DNA from: Granulicoccus phenolivorans DSM 17626 = NBRC 107789 = JCM 15570
GTDB lineage: Bacteria; Actinomycetota; Actinomycetes; Propionibacteriales; Propionibacteriaceae
Assembly (NCBI RefSeq): GCF_000423085.1
Contig: NZ_AUHH01000013.1
Coordinates: 33,189 to 97,188 of the forward strand
Reading direction: 5' to 3'
DNA length: 64,000 nt
Part shown: one piece after another, positions 52,787-64,000 of the stretch
Numbering within the stretch: the first letter of the stretch is position 1
Layout: the number at the start of each line of letters is the position of its first letter
The notes under the pieces: model-generated
The model's input: only the letters and a program-made list of their open reading frames with translations
What the model was told of the DNA's origin: nothing
Databases searched by the model: none
Translations under genes and position numbers: made by a program

Positions 52787-53899
52787 ATGCGCGTACTGGC
52801 CGCAATGTCGGGCGGGGTCGATTCCGCCGTCGCCGCGGCACGGATGGTGGCCGCCGGCCACGACGTGACCGGAGTCCACCTGGCCCTGTCGAAGAATCCG
52901 CAATCCTTCCGCACCGGCTCCCGCGGCTGTTGTTCGCGGGAGGATTCCCACGACGCCCGGCGCGCCGCCGACGTGCTCGGGATCCCCTTCTACGTGTGGG
53001 ATCTGTCCGATCGCTTCCGCGATGACGTGGTCGAGGACTTCGTCGCCGAGTACGCCGCCGGCCGGACCCCGAACCCGTGCCTGCGCTGCAACGAGAAGAT
53101 CAAGTTCTCCGCCGTCCTGGAGCGGGGCCGCGCGCTCGGCTTCGATCTGGTCGCGACCGGGCACTACGCCCGGCTGACCGAGACCACCACGAACGGGGAG
53201 TGCGAGGTCCGGCTGCACCGGGCCGTTGATCCGGCAAAGGACCAGTCCTATGTGCTGGGCGTGCTGACCCAGGAGCAGTTGCGGTATTCGGCGTTCCCGC
53301 TGGGGGACACCCCCAAGGACGAGGTACGCGCCGAGGCCGCCCGGCTGGGCCTGGCGGTGGCGACCAAGCCGGACTCCCACGACATCTGCTTCATCCCCGA
53401 CGGGGACACCGCGGGCTTCCTGGCCCGGCAGTTGGGGGAGCGACCCGGGGACATCGTCGACGAGGCCGGCGCGGTGGTCGGCCACCATGCCGGTGCGCAC
53501 CGGTTCACCGTCGGGCAGCGCCGCGGCCTGCAACTGGGGACCCCGGCCGCCGACGGGCAGCCGCGGTATGTGCTGGGCATCACCCCGGTCAGCAACACCG
53601 TGACCGTCGGGCCGAAGGCTGCCCTCGCCGTGGACCGGATCCGGGCGATCCGGCCGCGCTGGACCGCCGCCGAGCTGCCCGCGGGCACCGCGCGTGGCCT
53701 GGTCCAGGTCCGGGCGCACGGGGAGCCGCTGCCGGCGACCTGGACGCTCACTGCCGACACCCTCGAGGTCGAGTTGGACACCCCCGCGGTCGGCATCGCG
53801 CCCGGTCAGGCCGTGGTCTGCTACCGCGGCACCGAGGTCGTTGCCTCGGCCACGATCGATTCCACCGGCAGCGCCGCCGCCGACGCCGACGTCGCCTGA
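52787..53899 (+). CDS. mnmA: tRNA 2-thiouridylase MnmA
   Basis: MnmA thiolates U34 of Lys, Glu and Gln tRNAs using sulfur from the desulfurase encoded upstream. The 370-residue protein starts with [20 protein letters not shown] (PP-loop SGGVDS), has [14 protein letters not shown] with the first catalytic Cys, [19 protein letters not shown], and [11 protein letters not shown] with the second Cys, followed by the central [17 protein letters not shown] segment. ATG 52787 has AGGAGGG 6 bases upstream. The stop overlaps the next ATG by one base (TGATG). Confidence 0.96.
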   Translation: MRVLAAMSGGVDSAVAAARMVAAGHDVTGVHLALSKNPQSFRTGSRGCCSREDSHDARRAADVLGIPFYVWDLSDRFRDDVVEDFVAEYAAGRTPNPCLRCNEKIKFSAVLERGRALGFDLVATGHYARLTETTTNGECEVRLHRAVDPAKDQSYVLGVLTQEQLRYSAFPLGDTPKDEVRAEAARLGLAVATKPDSHDICFIPDGDTAGFLARQLGERPGDIVDEAGAVVGHHAGAHRFTVGQRRGLQLGTPAADGQPRYVLGITPVSNTVTVGPKAALAVDRIRAIRPRWTAAELPAGTARGLVQVRAHGEPLPATWTLTADTLEVELDTPAVGIAPGQAVVCYRGTEVVASATIDSTGSAAADADVA

Positions 53900-54912
53900 T
53901 GTCCGGGGTCCGCGCCTCGGCGCTCGGGTCCTGGCCGGGGACCGATTTTGCGGCGACCCAGCGGATGGTCCTCGGCGAACTCACCGAGCTGCCGCACCTG
54001 GTCGAGCTCCCCGCCCGCGGCGTCGGGGCCCAACTGATCGGCCGGGCCACCGCCATGGTCACCGAGATCGGGCTGGACCTGCAACCGGCCGGCTGGCGGC
54101 TGGCCGGTTCCCCGGGGATCGATCAGTCCCGGGCTCGGGCGTTGTGGCGCAACGACCTCGACCGGCTCGAAGAACTGGCCCAGGGGTACGCCGGCGCGTT
54201 CACCGTCGCCGTGGCCGGTCCCTGGACGATGGCGGCCCTGGTGGAGAAGCCGCGCGGGGACAAGGTCCTCGCCGATCCGGGCGCCCGGCGCGAACTGGGC
54301 CAGGCGCTGGCCGACGGTGTGGCAGCCCAACTGCGCGAACTGCGGCGCCGACTGCCCGGTCTGGCCCTGCGCCTGCAGCTCGATGAACCGTTGCTGCCCC
54401 AGGTGGCCTCCGGCGCGATCCGCACCGCCAGTGGTCTGCACCGCCACCGGGGAATCGACCGGGCCGAGCTGTCGGCGGCCTGGACCGCGTTCGGGGAGCA
54501 GCTGACCCGCCACGGCGCCGGGGAGGTCCCGATCACCCTGCACTGCTGTGGTGCCGGACTGCCCTGGGAGGCGGTGGAGCAGGCTCCGCTGACCGGCCTG
54601 TCGGTGCCGGCGTACCTGCAGCGCAGCGCGGACTGGGACCATCTGGCCGGCTGGTTGGATCGGGGCCGCGAGCTGTGGCTGGGGGTGCTGCGGACCGATC
54701 GGGCGAACCCGCCCGAGCCGGCGGTCCGGCCGATCGTCGCGGCGGCGCTGGCCGGCGTACGCCCGCTCGAACTGGGCCCCACGGTGACCGAACGCCTGGT
54801 GCTGACCCCCGACTGCGGCCTGGCCGGCTGGCCGATGCCCCGGGCGATCGCGGCGGTACGCGCCCTCACCCGAGCCTGCGACGAGGTGACCGACCGCCTC
54901 ACCGAGAGCTGA
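53899..54912 (+). CDS. Cobalamin-independent methionine synthase-like protein (MetE C-terminal fold)
   Basis: The 337-residue TIM-barrel protein starts SALGSWPGTDFAATQRMVLGEL and carries the zinc-ligand pattern of MetE: LHCCG near residue 215 and a late Cys in LTPDCGLAGWPMPRA, plus the active-site LQLDEPLLP. It lacks the N-terminal MetE domain. A gene of the same type stands between mnmA and ligA in mycobacteria (Rv3015c type); its physiological reaction is not established. Its start overlaps the mnmA stop. Confidence 0.82.
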   Translation: MSGVRASALGSWPGTDFAATQRMVLGELTELPHLVELPARGVGAQLIGRATAMVTEIGLDLQPAGWRLAGSPGIDQSRARALWRNDLDRLEELAQGYAGAFTVAVAGPWTMAALVEKPRGDKVLADPGARRELGQALADGVAAQLRELRRRLPGLALRLQLDEPLLPQVASGAIRTASGLHRHRGIDRAELSAAWTAFGEQLTRHGAGEVPITLHCCGAGLPWEAVEQAPLTGLSVPAYLQRSADWDHLAGWLDRGRELWLGVLRTDRANPPEPAVRPIVAAALAGVRPLELGPTVTERLVLTPDCGLAGWPMPRAIAAVRALTRACDEVTDRLTES

Positions 54913-54938
54913 CCGCGATTTTTGTCCCCGGCGGGCGC

Positions 54939-57125
<2,187 letters not shown>

Positions 57126-57129
57126 AGCG

Positions 57130-57879
57130 GTGGCGACCGACTACTTCCGTGAGCTGGCCCTCGACCCGCGGCTCAGCGACGCACAGCTGGCCGAGCAGAT
57201 GCAGCTGCTGCTCCGGTACGCCGGCAGCCCCGATCCGGCGCAGCGGCACCGGGCCCAACTGGCCGATGAGGCGCTGGACCTGTTGCGGCACCACGGCCGC
57301 GCGGCGCTGGCGGGCCCGTCCGGACAACCGGTCGGCCAGCCCGGCGGACAGCCCGACGGCGGCCGGCCGGTGATGCGCCCGGCGCTGCCGAACAGCTCGG
57401 TCGGGATGGGCATCGACCGCGGCGAGCGGACGATGGAGCCGGTGCCCCCGCTGGTCCGCGCCGAGGATCTGCTTGCCCCGGAGAAGCCCTACTCCCAGGC
57501 CTCCGCGGTGCCGCCGCCGTCCCCGGCCCGGGTGGCGCCCGGGCCGATGGCGCCCGCCTACGCAGCCCCGGCCACCCACACGGTCGCGCCCGCCGCGGTG
57601 CCCAGTGCCGGTCCGCCGGCGTACGCCCCGCCCCCGGTGGAGGTCGACCTCACCGCCTCGGGACGGCTGTTCTCGAATCTGAATCTGAACGGCCCGGCCG
57701 CCGCCCGGGTGCGGCCCCGGATCGGGGAGTGGGGTCCGCAGGAGGTCCCGAGTACGCGGGCCAAGCGCCGGATGCGGTGGCTGGTGCCGGTGGTGTTCGG
57801 GGTGCTCGCGGTTGTGGTGGCGCTGTCGATGTACTGGTTCTACTCGGTGCTGCTCGGCAAGCCGTTCTTCGGTATGTGA
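57130..57879 (+). CDS. Proline-rich protein with a single C-terminal membrane anchor
   Basis: The 249-residue product has a helical N-terminal domain (DYFRELALDPRLSDAQLAEQMQLLLRYAG, about residues 3-60), a long Pro/Ala/Gly-rich disordered middle and a C-terminal transmembrane helix (WLVPVVFGVLAVVVALSMYWF) with a very short outside tail. This is a tail-anchored layout with the folded part in the cytoplasm. I do not recognise the family. GTG 57130 lies 4 bases after the ligA stop and has its own leaderless promoter. Confidence 0.75.
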   Translation: MATDYFRELALDPRLSDAQLAEQMQLLLRYAGSPDPAQRHRAQLADEALDLLRHHGRAALAGPSGQPVGQPGGQPDGGRPVMRPALPNSSVGMGIDRGERTMEPVPPLVRAEDLLAPEKPYSQASAVPPPSPARVAPGPMAPAYAAPATHTVAPAAVPSAGPPAYAPPPVEVDLTASGRLFSNLNLNGPAAARVRPRIGEWGPQEVPSTRAKRRMRWLVPVVFGVLAVVVALSMYWFYSVLLGKPFFGM

Positions 57880-57904
57880 GCCACGGCGACCGGCCGGGGC
57901 CGGC

Positions 57905-58534
57905 TCAGTCCGCCTCGGGAACCATCGAGGCCAGGTAGCGCAGCCGCGCCACCTCGGCGCGCACGTACGGCGGACCACCGGAACGGCCGACCACGATCGC
58001 CCGGTCGCCGCGGACCGGGGCGCTCGCCACCACCGTCTCGACCCAGTCCGGGTACCAGCCGTGCGGCAGTTCGAGCGAGCCGGCGTCCTCGCTGGGAGCC
58101 AGCTTGGCCACGTGTTCGGGTTGCAGATCGGGTGCGAGGGCGGTGGCCGCCAGACAGGCGTGCGTCCGTCGGTCGACCAGCGCGGCCCACTGCGAATGGA
58201 AGGCAACCGGAGCGGACTCGAGCAATGCCTCGGCCGCGTGGTCGGGATCGTCGACCATCAGTTCCAGGGTCTCCATGTCGGTTTCCAGCCCGCCACCGCT
58301 GGGGTACCGCGAACACCACAGCACATGGACCTGGTCGATCTGCGTACAGGCGCTGACCGCATTGTCCGGCATCATCCCGTCGGGCAACGCCACGATGAAG
58401 TCGTCGACCGCGCGGTCCTCCTCCCGGCTGACGACCTCGACCGCATGGATGTCGGCGCCGATCGCGCCCAGTGCGGACGCCACCTGGCCGAGCATGCCCG
58501 CGCGGTTGGGCAGGGAGATCCGGATCAAGTACAC
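57905..58534 (-). CDS. ACT-domain amino-acid-binding protein
   Basis: The 209-residue protein has an N-terminal ACT domain: [35 protein letters not shown], typical for binding amino acids as a regulatory ligand. A second domain follows, with [27 protein letters not shown] and [13 protein letters not shown], seen in the actinobacterial Rv3013 type. It stands between ligA and gatC on the opposite strand in mycobacteria too. No enzyme domain is present, so a regulatory role is likely. AAGGA lies before GTG 58534. Confidence 0.82.
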   Translation of the reverse strand: MYLIRISLPNRAGMLGQVASALGAIGADIHAVEVVSREEDRAVDDFIVALPDGMMPDNAVSACTQIDQVHVLWCSRYPSGGGLETDMETLELMVDDPDHAAEALLESAPVAFHSQWAALVDRRTHACLAATALAPDLQPEHVAKLAPSEDAGSLELPHGWYPDWVETVVASAPVRGDRAIVVGRSGGPPYVRAEVARLRYLASMVPEAD

Positions 58535-58727
58535 GGGGCAGTTCCTTCAGGTGCTCGGGGGTAGCAGGGTCAGTGTAGGGGACCTGCGACGAAAGCCGGG
58601 GGTCCGCTATCGGGGGGACAGTGGTCCGGGGTCGGGCATGAAATATTGGGTAGCGGCATCCTTGACTAGGATTGCGGACAAGTGTTGCGGTCAGGTGTCG
58701 CTGCGCCCGGGGCTGTGTTGCGGTCGT

Positions 58728-58739
58728 GTCACATGTGAC
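58728..58739. promoter_or_regulatory. Perfect 12-bp palindrome upstream of gatC
   Basis: GTCACATGTGAC is a perfect dyad in the 275-base gap between the divergent ACT-domain gene and gatC, 71 bases before the gatC start. It may be an operator; its protein is unknown. The rest of the gap shows no gene. Confidence 0.4.
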
Positions 58740-58809
58740 CGATGGGGTCACCTCGCCGGGGGCTCGGCCATCCGATCGTGTGATGCATCCCAGGAATGGA
58801 GAGTCCCTC

Positions 58810-59106
58810 GTGGCGTTGAGCGTGGAGGATGTGGCCAGGTTGTCCGACCTGGCCCGCATCGATCTGTCCCCTCAGGAGTTGGAGCACCTGGCTCCGCAGT
58901 TGGAGGTCATCCTCGAGGCGGTGGCCCGGGTGTCCGAACTGGACACCGAGGGGGTCGAGCCGACCTCGCATCCGCTGCCCCTGCGCAATGTGTTCCGGCC
59001 CGATGTGGTCCAGCCCTCGCTGACCAACGCCGAGGCACTGGCGATGGCCCCGGTGGCCGAGGACGAGCGATTCCGCGTCCCGCGGATCCTGGGGGAGGAG
59101 CAGTGA
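58810..59106 (+). CDS. gatC: Asp-tRNA(Asn)/Glu-tRNA(Gln) amidotransferase subunit C
   Basis: The 98-residue GatC stabilises GatA and the complex interface. The sequence [34 protein letters not shown] is the family signature, and the tail [23 protein letters not shown], then [10 protein letters not shown] is complete. The start is GTG with GGAGAG 8 bases upstream. Its TGA overlaps the GTG of gatA (GTGA, 59103). Confidence 0.96.
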   Translation: MALSVEDVARLSDLARIDLSPQELEHLAPQLEVILEAVARVSELDTEGVEPTSHPLPLRNVFRPDVVQPSLTNAEALAMAPVAEDERFRVPRILGEEQ

Positions 59107-60611
59107 CCGAGATTCTGCGGGCCGCCGCCACCGACCTGGCCGCCGCCATCGCCGCCGGTGAACTGTCCTCGGTGGAGGTCACCCGGGCACACCTGGACCG
59201 GATCGCCGAGGTCGATGACCGGGTGCACGCCTTCCTGCACGTGGACACCGAGGGCGCGCTCGCCCAGGCCGCCGCCGTCGACGCCGATCGGGCCGCCGGG
59301 AAGGAACTCGGCCCGCTGGCCGGCGTACCCCTGGCGCTGAAGGACGTGCTGACCCAGCGCGGGGTCCCCACTACCGCCGGGTCGAAGATGCTCGAAGGCT
59401 ACCTGCCGCCCTACGACGCCACCGTGGTCAGCAGGCTGCGCGAGGCCGGGATCGTGATCCTCGGCAAGACCAACATGGACGAGTTCGCGATGGGCTCCTC
59501 CACGGAGAACTCCGCCTACGGCCCCACCCACAACCCGTGGGATCTGGACCGGACCCCGGGCGGGTCCGGCGGCGGTTCGGCCGCGGCGCTGGCCGCCTTC
59601 GAGGCGCCGCTGGCGATCGGAACCGACACCGGCGGCTCCATTCGCCAACCCGCCGCGGTGACCGGCACCGTCGGGGTCAAGCCCACCTACGGCGGGGTCT
59701 CCCGCTACGGCCTGATCGCCCTGGCGTCCTCGCTGGACCAGGTCGGTCCGTGCGCGCGCAACGTGCTGGACGCCGCACTGCTGCACCGGGTCATCGCCGG
59801 CCACGACCCGCGCGACTCGACCTCCGCGGCTGCCGCGGTGCCCGATGTGGTGGGGGCGGCCCGGCACGGCGACGTACGCGGGATGCGGATCGGGGTGATC
59901 CGTGAACTCGGCGGCGAGGGCTACCTGCCCGCGGTCGAGCAGGCCTTCCACGACACCGTCGAGCTGCTGTCGGCCCAGGGCGCGGAGGTCGTGGAGGTCT
60001 CCTGCCCGAGCTTCGACCATGCCCTGAGTGCCTACTACCTGATCCTGCCGGCCGAGGCGTCCTCGAACCTGTCCCGGTTCGACGCGATGCGCTACGGCCT
60101 GCGGGTCGGTGACGACGGCGAGCACTCCGCCGAGCAGGTGATGAACGCCACCCGTGGGGCCGGGTTCGGGGCCGAGGTCAAGCGGCGCATCATGATCGGC
60201 ACGTACGCCCTGTCGGCCGGCTACTACGACGCGTACTACGGCACCGCCCAGAAGGTCCGTACGCTGATCATCCGCGACTTCGACGCCGCGTTCGAGCAGG
60301 TGGACGTGCTGGTTTCCCCGACCACCCCGACCACGGCCTTCCGGCTCGGCGAACGGGTGGATGACCCGCTGGCGATGTACAAGTACGACCTGTGCACGCT
60401 GCCGACCAACCTCGCCGGGAATGCCGCGGGTTCGTTCCCGGTCGGGCTGGCCGACGGGCTGCCGATCGGGTTCCAGGTGATCGCGCCGCCCCTGGCCGAC
60501 GAACGGATCTACCGCGTCGGCGCGGTTCTGGAGCGGGAGCTCCGGGCTCAGTGGGGCGGGCCCCTGTTGGATCGGGTGCCGGCGCTGAACGGAAAGCAGG
60601 AGCAGCGATGA
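59103..60611 (+). CDS. gatA: Asp-tRNA(Asn)/Glu-tRNA(Gln) amidotransferase subunit A
   Basis: GatA releases ammonia from glutamine for GatB. The 502-residue amidase has the catalytic triad context: Lys in [12 protein letters not shown], the cis-Ser in [13 protein letters not shown] and the nucleophilic Ser in [11 protein letters not shown], with [17 protein letters not shown] between. All expected residues are present. GTG 59103 overlaps gatC and the stop overlaps gatB, so all three are translationally coupled. Confidence 0.97.
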   Translation: MTEILRAAATDLAAAIAAGELSSVEVTRAHLDRIAEVDDRVHAFLHVDTEGALAQAAAVDADRAAGKELGPLAGVPLALKDVLTQRGVPTTAGSKMLEGYLPPYDATVVSRLREAGIVILGKTNMDEFAMGSSTENSAYGPTHNPWDLDRTPGGSGGGSAAALAAFEAPLAIGTDTGGSIRQPAAVTGTVGVKPTYGGVSRYGLIALASSLDQVGPCARNVLDAALLHRVIAGHDPRDSTSAAAAVPDVVGAARHGDVRGMRIGVIRELGGEGYLPAVEQAFHDTVELLSAQGAEVVEVSCPSFDHALSAYYLILPAEASSNLSRFDAMRYGLRVGDDGEHSAEQVMNATRGAGFGAEVKRRIMIGTYALSAGYYDAYYGTAQKVRTLIIRDFDAAFEQVDVLVSPTTPTTAFRLGERVDDPLAMYKYDLCTLPTNLAGNAAGSFPVGLADGLPIGFQVIAPPLADERIYRVGAVLERELRAQWGGPLLDRVPALNGKQEQR

Positions 60612-62110
60612 GTGAGACGTTGGTCGACTACGACACCGCGGTGGCGCAGTGGGACCCGGTGATGGGTCTGGAGGTCCACGTCGAGCTGAACACCGCCTCG
60701 AAGATGTTCTGTGGCTGCTCGACCGCCTTCGGTGCGGCGCCCAACACCAACGTGTGCCCGGTCTGCCTCGGTCTGCCCGGGGCGATGCCGACGGTGAACG
60801 CCAAGGCGATCGAGTCCGCGATCCGGATCGGGCTGGCGCTGAACTGCTCGATCGCGCCGTGGTGCCGGTTCGCGCGGAAGAACTACTTCTATCCGGACAT
60901 GCCGAAGAACTACCAGATCTCCCAGTACGACGAGCCCATCGCGCACGACGGCTGGCTGGACGTCGAGGTGGACGGGGAAACCTTCCGGATCGAGATCGAG
61001 CGCGCGCACATGGAGGAGGACACCGGCAAGTCCACCCATGTCGGGGGCGCCACCGGCCGGATCCACGGCGCCGATTACTCCCTGCTCGACTTCAACCGGG
61101 CCGGGGTGCCGCTGATCGAGATCGTGACCCGCCCGATCGTCGGTGCCGGGGAGCGGGCTCCGCAGATCGCCCGGGCGTACGTGGCGGCCCTGCGGGACCT
61201 GATCAAGGCGCTCGGGGTCTCCGAGGCGCGGATGGAGCAGGGCAACCTGCGCTGCGATGTGAACGTGTCGCTGCGGCCGTCTCCGGAGCACGAACTCGGC
61301 ACGCGGACCGAGACCAAGAACGTGAACTCGCTGCGTTCGGTCGAGGGGTCGGTGCGCTACGAGATCTCCCGGCAGGCCGCCGTTCTGGACGACGGACAGG
61401 CGGTGCACCAGGAAACCCGGATGTGGCAGGAGTCCACCGGGATCACCACCCCGGGGCGCTCGAAGGAGACCGCCGAGGACTATCGGTATTTCCCCGAACC
61501 CGATCTGGTGCCAATCGCGCCGGATGCCGACTGGGTCGAGCGCCTGCGGGCCACACTGCCCGAGCCCCCGGCCCAGCGGCTGCGCCGCCTGCAGAAGGAG
61601 TGGGGCTTCACCGACGCCGAACTGCGGGACGTGGTGAACGCCGAGGCCACCGGTCTGATCGAGGAGACCGTTGCCGAGGGCTGCTCCCCGGCGGCGGCGC
61701 GCAAGTGGTGGCTGACCGAACTCGCTCGACGGGCAAATGAGGCCGGGACGGAACTCAGCGAGCTCGGGATGCGTCCGAAGGCGGTGGCCGACATCCAACA
61801 GCTTGTTGAGGCGGGCACCATCAACGACAAGCTCGCCCGTCAGGTGATCGACGGGGTGCTGGCCGGGGAAGGTACGCCTGCCGAAGTCGTCGCCGCTCGG
61901 GGCCTGGCCGTGGTCTCCGACGACGGGGCGTTGTCGCATGCGGTGGACGCGGCCATCGGGAACAATCCGGCTGTTGCCGACAAGATCCGGGCCGGCAGGG
62001 TGCAGGCCGCCGGAGCCCTGATCGGGGACGTCATGAAGCAGCTGGGCGGGAAAGCGGACGCGGCGAAGGTGCGGGAACTCATCCTGACCAAGCTCGGGCC
62101 CGGGGCCTGA
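60608..62110 (+). CDS. gatB: Asp-tRNA(Asn)/Glu-tRNA(Gln) amidotransferase subunit B
   Basis: GatB activates the misacylated tRNA carboxylate and accepts ammonia from GatA. The 500-residue protein shows [17 protein letters not shown], the zinc-ligand pattern CGCS...[50 protein letters not shown] and a C-terminal YqeY-like helical domain ([25 protein letters not shown]). It overlaps gatA by four bases. The cell therefore probably makes Gln- and/or Asn-tRNA by transamidation. Confidence 0.97.
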   Translation: MSETLVDYDTAVAQWDPVMGLEVHVELNTASKMFCGCSTAFGAAPNTNVCPVCLGLPGAMPTVNAKAIESAIRIGLALNCSIAPWCRFARKNYFYPDMPKNYQISQYDEPIAHDGWLDVEVDGETFRIEIERAHMEEDTGKSTHVGGATGRIHGADYSLLDFNRAGVPLIEIVTRPIVGAGERAPQIARAYVAALRDLIKALGVSEARMEQGNLRCDVNVSLRPSPEHELGTRTETKNVNSLRSVEGSVRYEISRQAAVLDDGQAVHQETRMWQESTGITTPGRSKETAEDYRYFPEPDLVPIAPDADWVERLRATLPEPPAQRLRRLQKEWGFTDAELRDVVNAEATGLIEETVAEGCSPAAARKWWLTELARRANEAGTELSELGMRPKAVADIQQLVEAGTINDKLARQVIDGVLAGEGTPAEVVAARGLAVVSDDGALSHAVDAAIGNNPAVADKIRAGRVQAAGALIGDVMKQLGGKADAAKVRELILTKLGPGA

Positions 62111-62168
62111 CCCGGATCCGCCGTCGGCACAACAGACCACACAGACGCTGAGACTCGAGGAGAACGCG

Positions 62169-63170
62169 ATGAGCGGACAGCAGGGTTGGGGCAACAACCC
62201 CGGCGGTGGATTCGGACAGCAGCCCGGTGGTGGCGTACCGAACCAGGGATGGGGCGGCCAGCCCGGCCAGGGCTCCGGCGGCGGCTACGGACAGCAGAAT
62301 CCCGGTGGTGGCGTACCGAACCAGGGATGGGGCGGCCAGCCCGGCCAAGGCTCCGGCGGTGGGTACGGGCAGCAGAATCCGGGTGGTGGCTTCGGGCAGC
62401 AGAATCCGGGTGGTGGCTTCGGGCAGCAGAATCCCGGTGGTGGCTTCGGGCAGCAGGGCCCCGGCGGTACGCAACCCCTGCCGAACCAGGGTGGCTGGGG
62501 CCAGGGCCCGCAGACCGCGCCCGGCGGCGGTATGGGTGGCGGAACGGGCGGCCCCGGGGGGCCCGGCGGATACTCCCAGGGGCAGCAGCCGCCGAAGAAG
62601 AAGAAGGGCTGGCTGCTTCCGGTCCTCATCATCGTCGGCGTCCTGCTGGTCGGCGGCATCATCACCGCGGTCGTGGTGAACAGCAACAAGAGCAGCGACG
62701 GGGTGGCCCCGCCCCCGGTGCCGCCCAGCAGTTCCACGGCGAACCGGCCCACCGAAACGACCCGGAGCCCGCGGCCGACCTCCTCCTCGACCAGCCAGAA
62801 GCCGACCGGGGGCCAGACCTCCTCGGGCGGCAACAACTCCAAGAGTGTGCCGGGCAGCCTGCCGGCGTCCTTCGGCAGCTACTCCAAGATCGGTGAGTCC
62901 GGGAACGTGCTCGCCTATTCCGCCGGCAGCAAGCAGATCGGCGCGGTGGCGACGAACCTGCCGTACTCGGCGATCAAAGCGGCCGCGGACTCCGGGCAGA
63001 TCACCGACGTGACCACGGTCGATGCCACGATGCTCTGCGGACAGATCCAGGGCTACCGGTCCTGTTTCCGCGAACTCAACGGAGGCTACCTGCAGGTCTC
63101 CGCGATCTCCGGCTTCACCGGCTCCGAGGAACTCGCGCAGGTCACCAAGCAGCTCTACGACGCACTCTGA
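62169..63170 (+). CDS. Gly/Gln-rich membrane-anchored protein with an extracytoplasmic Cys-pair domain
   Basis: The 333-residue protein begins with ~135 residues rich in Gly, Gln, Asn and Pro (repeats of GGGFGQQNP and GGGVPNQGWGGQPGQG), then a KKKKGW stop, one transmembrane helix (LLPVLIIVGVLLVGGIITAVVV), a Ser/Thr/Pro stalk and a ~100-residue C-terminal domain: LPASFGSYSKIGESGNVLAY, with Cys residues in LCGQIQGYRSCFREL. The C-terminal domain matches that of the next gene, so they are paralogues. GAGGAG lies upstream of the ATG. I do not recognise the family. Confidence 0.8.
   Translation: MSGQQGWGNNPGGGFGQQPGGGVPNQGWGGQPGQGSGGGYGQQNPGGGVPNQGWGGQPGQGSGGGYGQQNPGGGFGQQNPGGGFGQQNPGGGFGQQGPGGTQPLPNQGGWGQGPQTAPGGGMGGGTGGPGGPGGYSQGQQPPKKKKGWLLPVLIIVGVLLVGGIITAVVVNSNKSSDGVAPPPVPPSSSTANRPTETTRSPRPTSSSTSQKPTGGQTSSGGNNSKSVPGSLPASFGSYSKIGESGNVLAYSAGSKQIGAVATNLPYSAIKAAADSGQITDVTTVDATMLCGQIQGYRSCFRELNGGYLQVSAISGFTGSEELAQVTKQLYDAL
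62223..62460 (+). repeat. In-frame 78-bp and 27-bp repeats encoding the Gly/Gln-rich region
   Basis: Two 78-base units (62223-62300 and 62301-62378) are followed by 27-base units of the type GGTGGTGGCTTCGGGCAGCA plus 7 bases to about 62460. All are multiples of three, so copy-number change would keep the frame. Confidence 0.88.
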
Positions 63171-63196
63171 GACCCGGCGAACGAGTGGAGACGACC

Positions 63197-63658
63197 ATGT
63201 CCGCACAGCCTGCGCAGCCTGCCGCCGCGGCAGGCCGGATCCGGCGTACGGAGAGGGTGTGGTCGGTGACCATCATCGCGGTCGCCACGGTGCTGATCGC
63301 CGGGATCGTGGTGGCGCTGCTGGCCGTCGGGCCGAAGTTCTGGTTGAAGAGCGCGGACTCCGTTCTGCCGCATGCGATCACCGGGTTCGAGCAATCCGGT
63401 GGCGGCCCGCGCGACCGGGTCTACCTCGGCGAGTCCGGGGTGGCGGTCGCGGTGATCCGACGCGAGAGCTTCGCCGCGGCGAACAAGGACGGGCTGTCCC
63501 GGGTGGATGGCTCCACCTATTGCGGAGCTACCCCCGACCTGCCGCAGGCCTGTGTGAAGGAACTCGACGGGGGCACCCTGCTGGTCGGGATCACCCGGTC
63601 CGCCGGCGACGAGGTCGATGTGCGGGAAGTGACTCGGGAGATCTACCAGCGGCTGTGA
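63197..63658 (+). CDS. Membrane-anchored paralogue of the preceding Cys-pair protein
   Basis: The 153-residue protein has a short N-terminus (SAQPAQPAAAAGRIRRTERV), one transmembrane helix (WSVTIIAVATVLIAGIVVALLAVG) and an outside domain of ~95 residues that parallels the C-terminal domain of the gene before it: LPHAITGFEQSGGGPRDRVYLGE, then YCGATPDLPQACVKELDGGTLLVGI and a final VREVTREIYQRL. The Cys pair lies 11 residues apart, close to the spacing in its neighbour. ATG 63197 has GGAGA upstream. The 26-base spacing suggests co-transcription. Function unknown. Confidence 0.78.
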   Translation: MSAQPAQPAAAAGRIRRTERVWSVTIIAVATVLIAGIVVALLAVGPKFWLKSADSVLPHAITGFEQSGGGPRDRVYLGESGVAVAVIRRESFAAANKDGLSRVDGSTYCGATPDLPQACVKELDGGTLLVGITRSAGDEVDVREVTREIYQRL

Positions 63659-63754
63659 CGCTGACGCCCCCGGCGATGCGTGGTCTGGCTGCCCGCGGGT
63701 GCTGGTTGCTCCTAGCGGGGTCGGGTGGTTCCCGCGAGTACTCGTGCTGGGTCA

Positions 63755-64000
63755 CGGGTGCTCGTGCCGGGTCGCGGGCCCGGATGTGGTGCGCGGGCCC
63801 TGCAGGGGCCGCGTGACCGAACTCGGCCCGCGCACCGGAAGTCAGCCCGCGGTCCGGCCGGGTTCCGCTGCAGTTGGGGCCTGCTCCCGGTGCCCGGTCT
63901 ACTGGGGAGGCGGGGTCGGGTGGCTGTCCGCGGGTGCTCGTGCCGGGTCGCGGGCCCGGATGTGGTGCGCGGGCCCTGCAGGGGCCGCGTGACCGAACTC
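63755..64000. repeat. Two identical 70-bp direct repeats at the window edge
   Basis: 63755-63824 and 63931-64000 are identical over 70 bases (period 176) and contain GCGGGCCCTGCAGGGGCCGC, a near-perfect palindrome. A shared GCGGGGTCGGGTGG motif lies before each (63717 and 63910). The second copy runs into the window end, so the array may continue. No gene is seen from 63659 to the end. Confidence 0.85.

Noticed and set aside
57890..57903. Possible terminator between the ligA-downstream gene and the ACT-domain gene
   Set aside because: The CCGGCC/GGCCGG arms are only 6 bp with a 2-base loop, too tight to form a normal hairpin.

Overview
The window is a high-GC actinobacterial chromosome segment, most likely from the order Propionibacteriales (Propionibacteriaceae or a relative). 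This placement is inferred from gene content and order: a wecA-like/atp operon/DUF2550/cobalamin adenosyltransferase block, a methylmalonyl-CoA epimerase gene, a GlgE glucan cluster, NucS mismatch repair, and an iscS-mnmA-metE-like-ligA-ACT-gatCAB block that follows the mycobacterial order. No rRNA, tRNA, CRISPR array, insertion sequence or phage gene was found.

Layout. 1-8.7 kb: the end of a polyprenyl-phosphate sugar-1-phosphate transferase gene, then the complete F1Fo ATP synthase operon (atpI-like, atpZ-like, atpBEFHAGDC), closed by a strong hairpin terminator. 8.8-10.7 kb: DUF2550 protein, cobalamin adenosyltransferase and a cyclophilin lipoprotein. 10.7-12.17 kb: a gene-free block of nested palindromes and 21-bp minisatellites. 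12.2-22.3 kb: an alpha/beta hydrolase, a small zinc-ribbon protein, 3-hydroxyacyl-CoA dehydrogenase, a shortened DUF1501 protein, NucS, an AI-2E type permease, a DivIVA-like coiled coil, methylmalonyl-CoA epimerase and a PH-domain membrane pair. 21.1-25.0 kb: a putative glycosyltransferase, a CMP-sialic-acid-synthetase-like/HAD fusion and an MFS symporter. 25.1-28.4 kb: two membrane proteins and phosphoglucomutase. 28.4-29.25 kb: a second gene-free minisatellite block.

30.9-45.9 kb is a glucan module. On the minus strand glgE, treS and a single reading frame holding both maltokinase and GlgB form an operon that turns trehalose into branched alpha-glucan. glgP is transcribed divergently, an EmbC-like arabinosyltransferase follows it at once, and glgX closes the module. 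46-49 kb carries enoyl-CoA hydratase and etfBA. 49-51.5 kb carries a Tat-exported M23/peptidoglycan-binding protein and a GT-C glycosyltransferase. 51.6-62.1 kb is the tRNA-modification, DNA ligase and Glu/Asp-tRNA amidotransferase block. The window ends with two tandem paralogous membrane-anchored proteins and a third repeat-rich gene-free stretch.

A recurrent signal is a TANNNT -10 hexamer ending 6-7 bases before the start codon of at least 12 genes, which predicts widespread leaderless transcripts and settles several start codons. The observations most worth checking are the maltokinase-GlgB fused frame, the nested palindrome array, and the Emb-like gene that appears to lack any standard start codon at its expected N-terminus.
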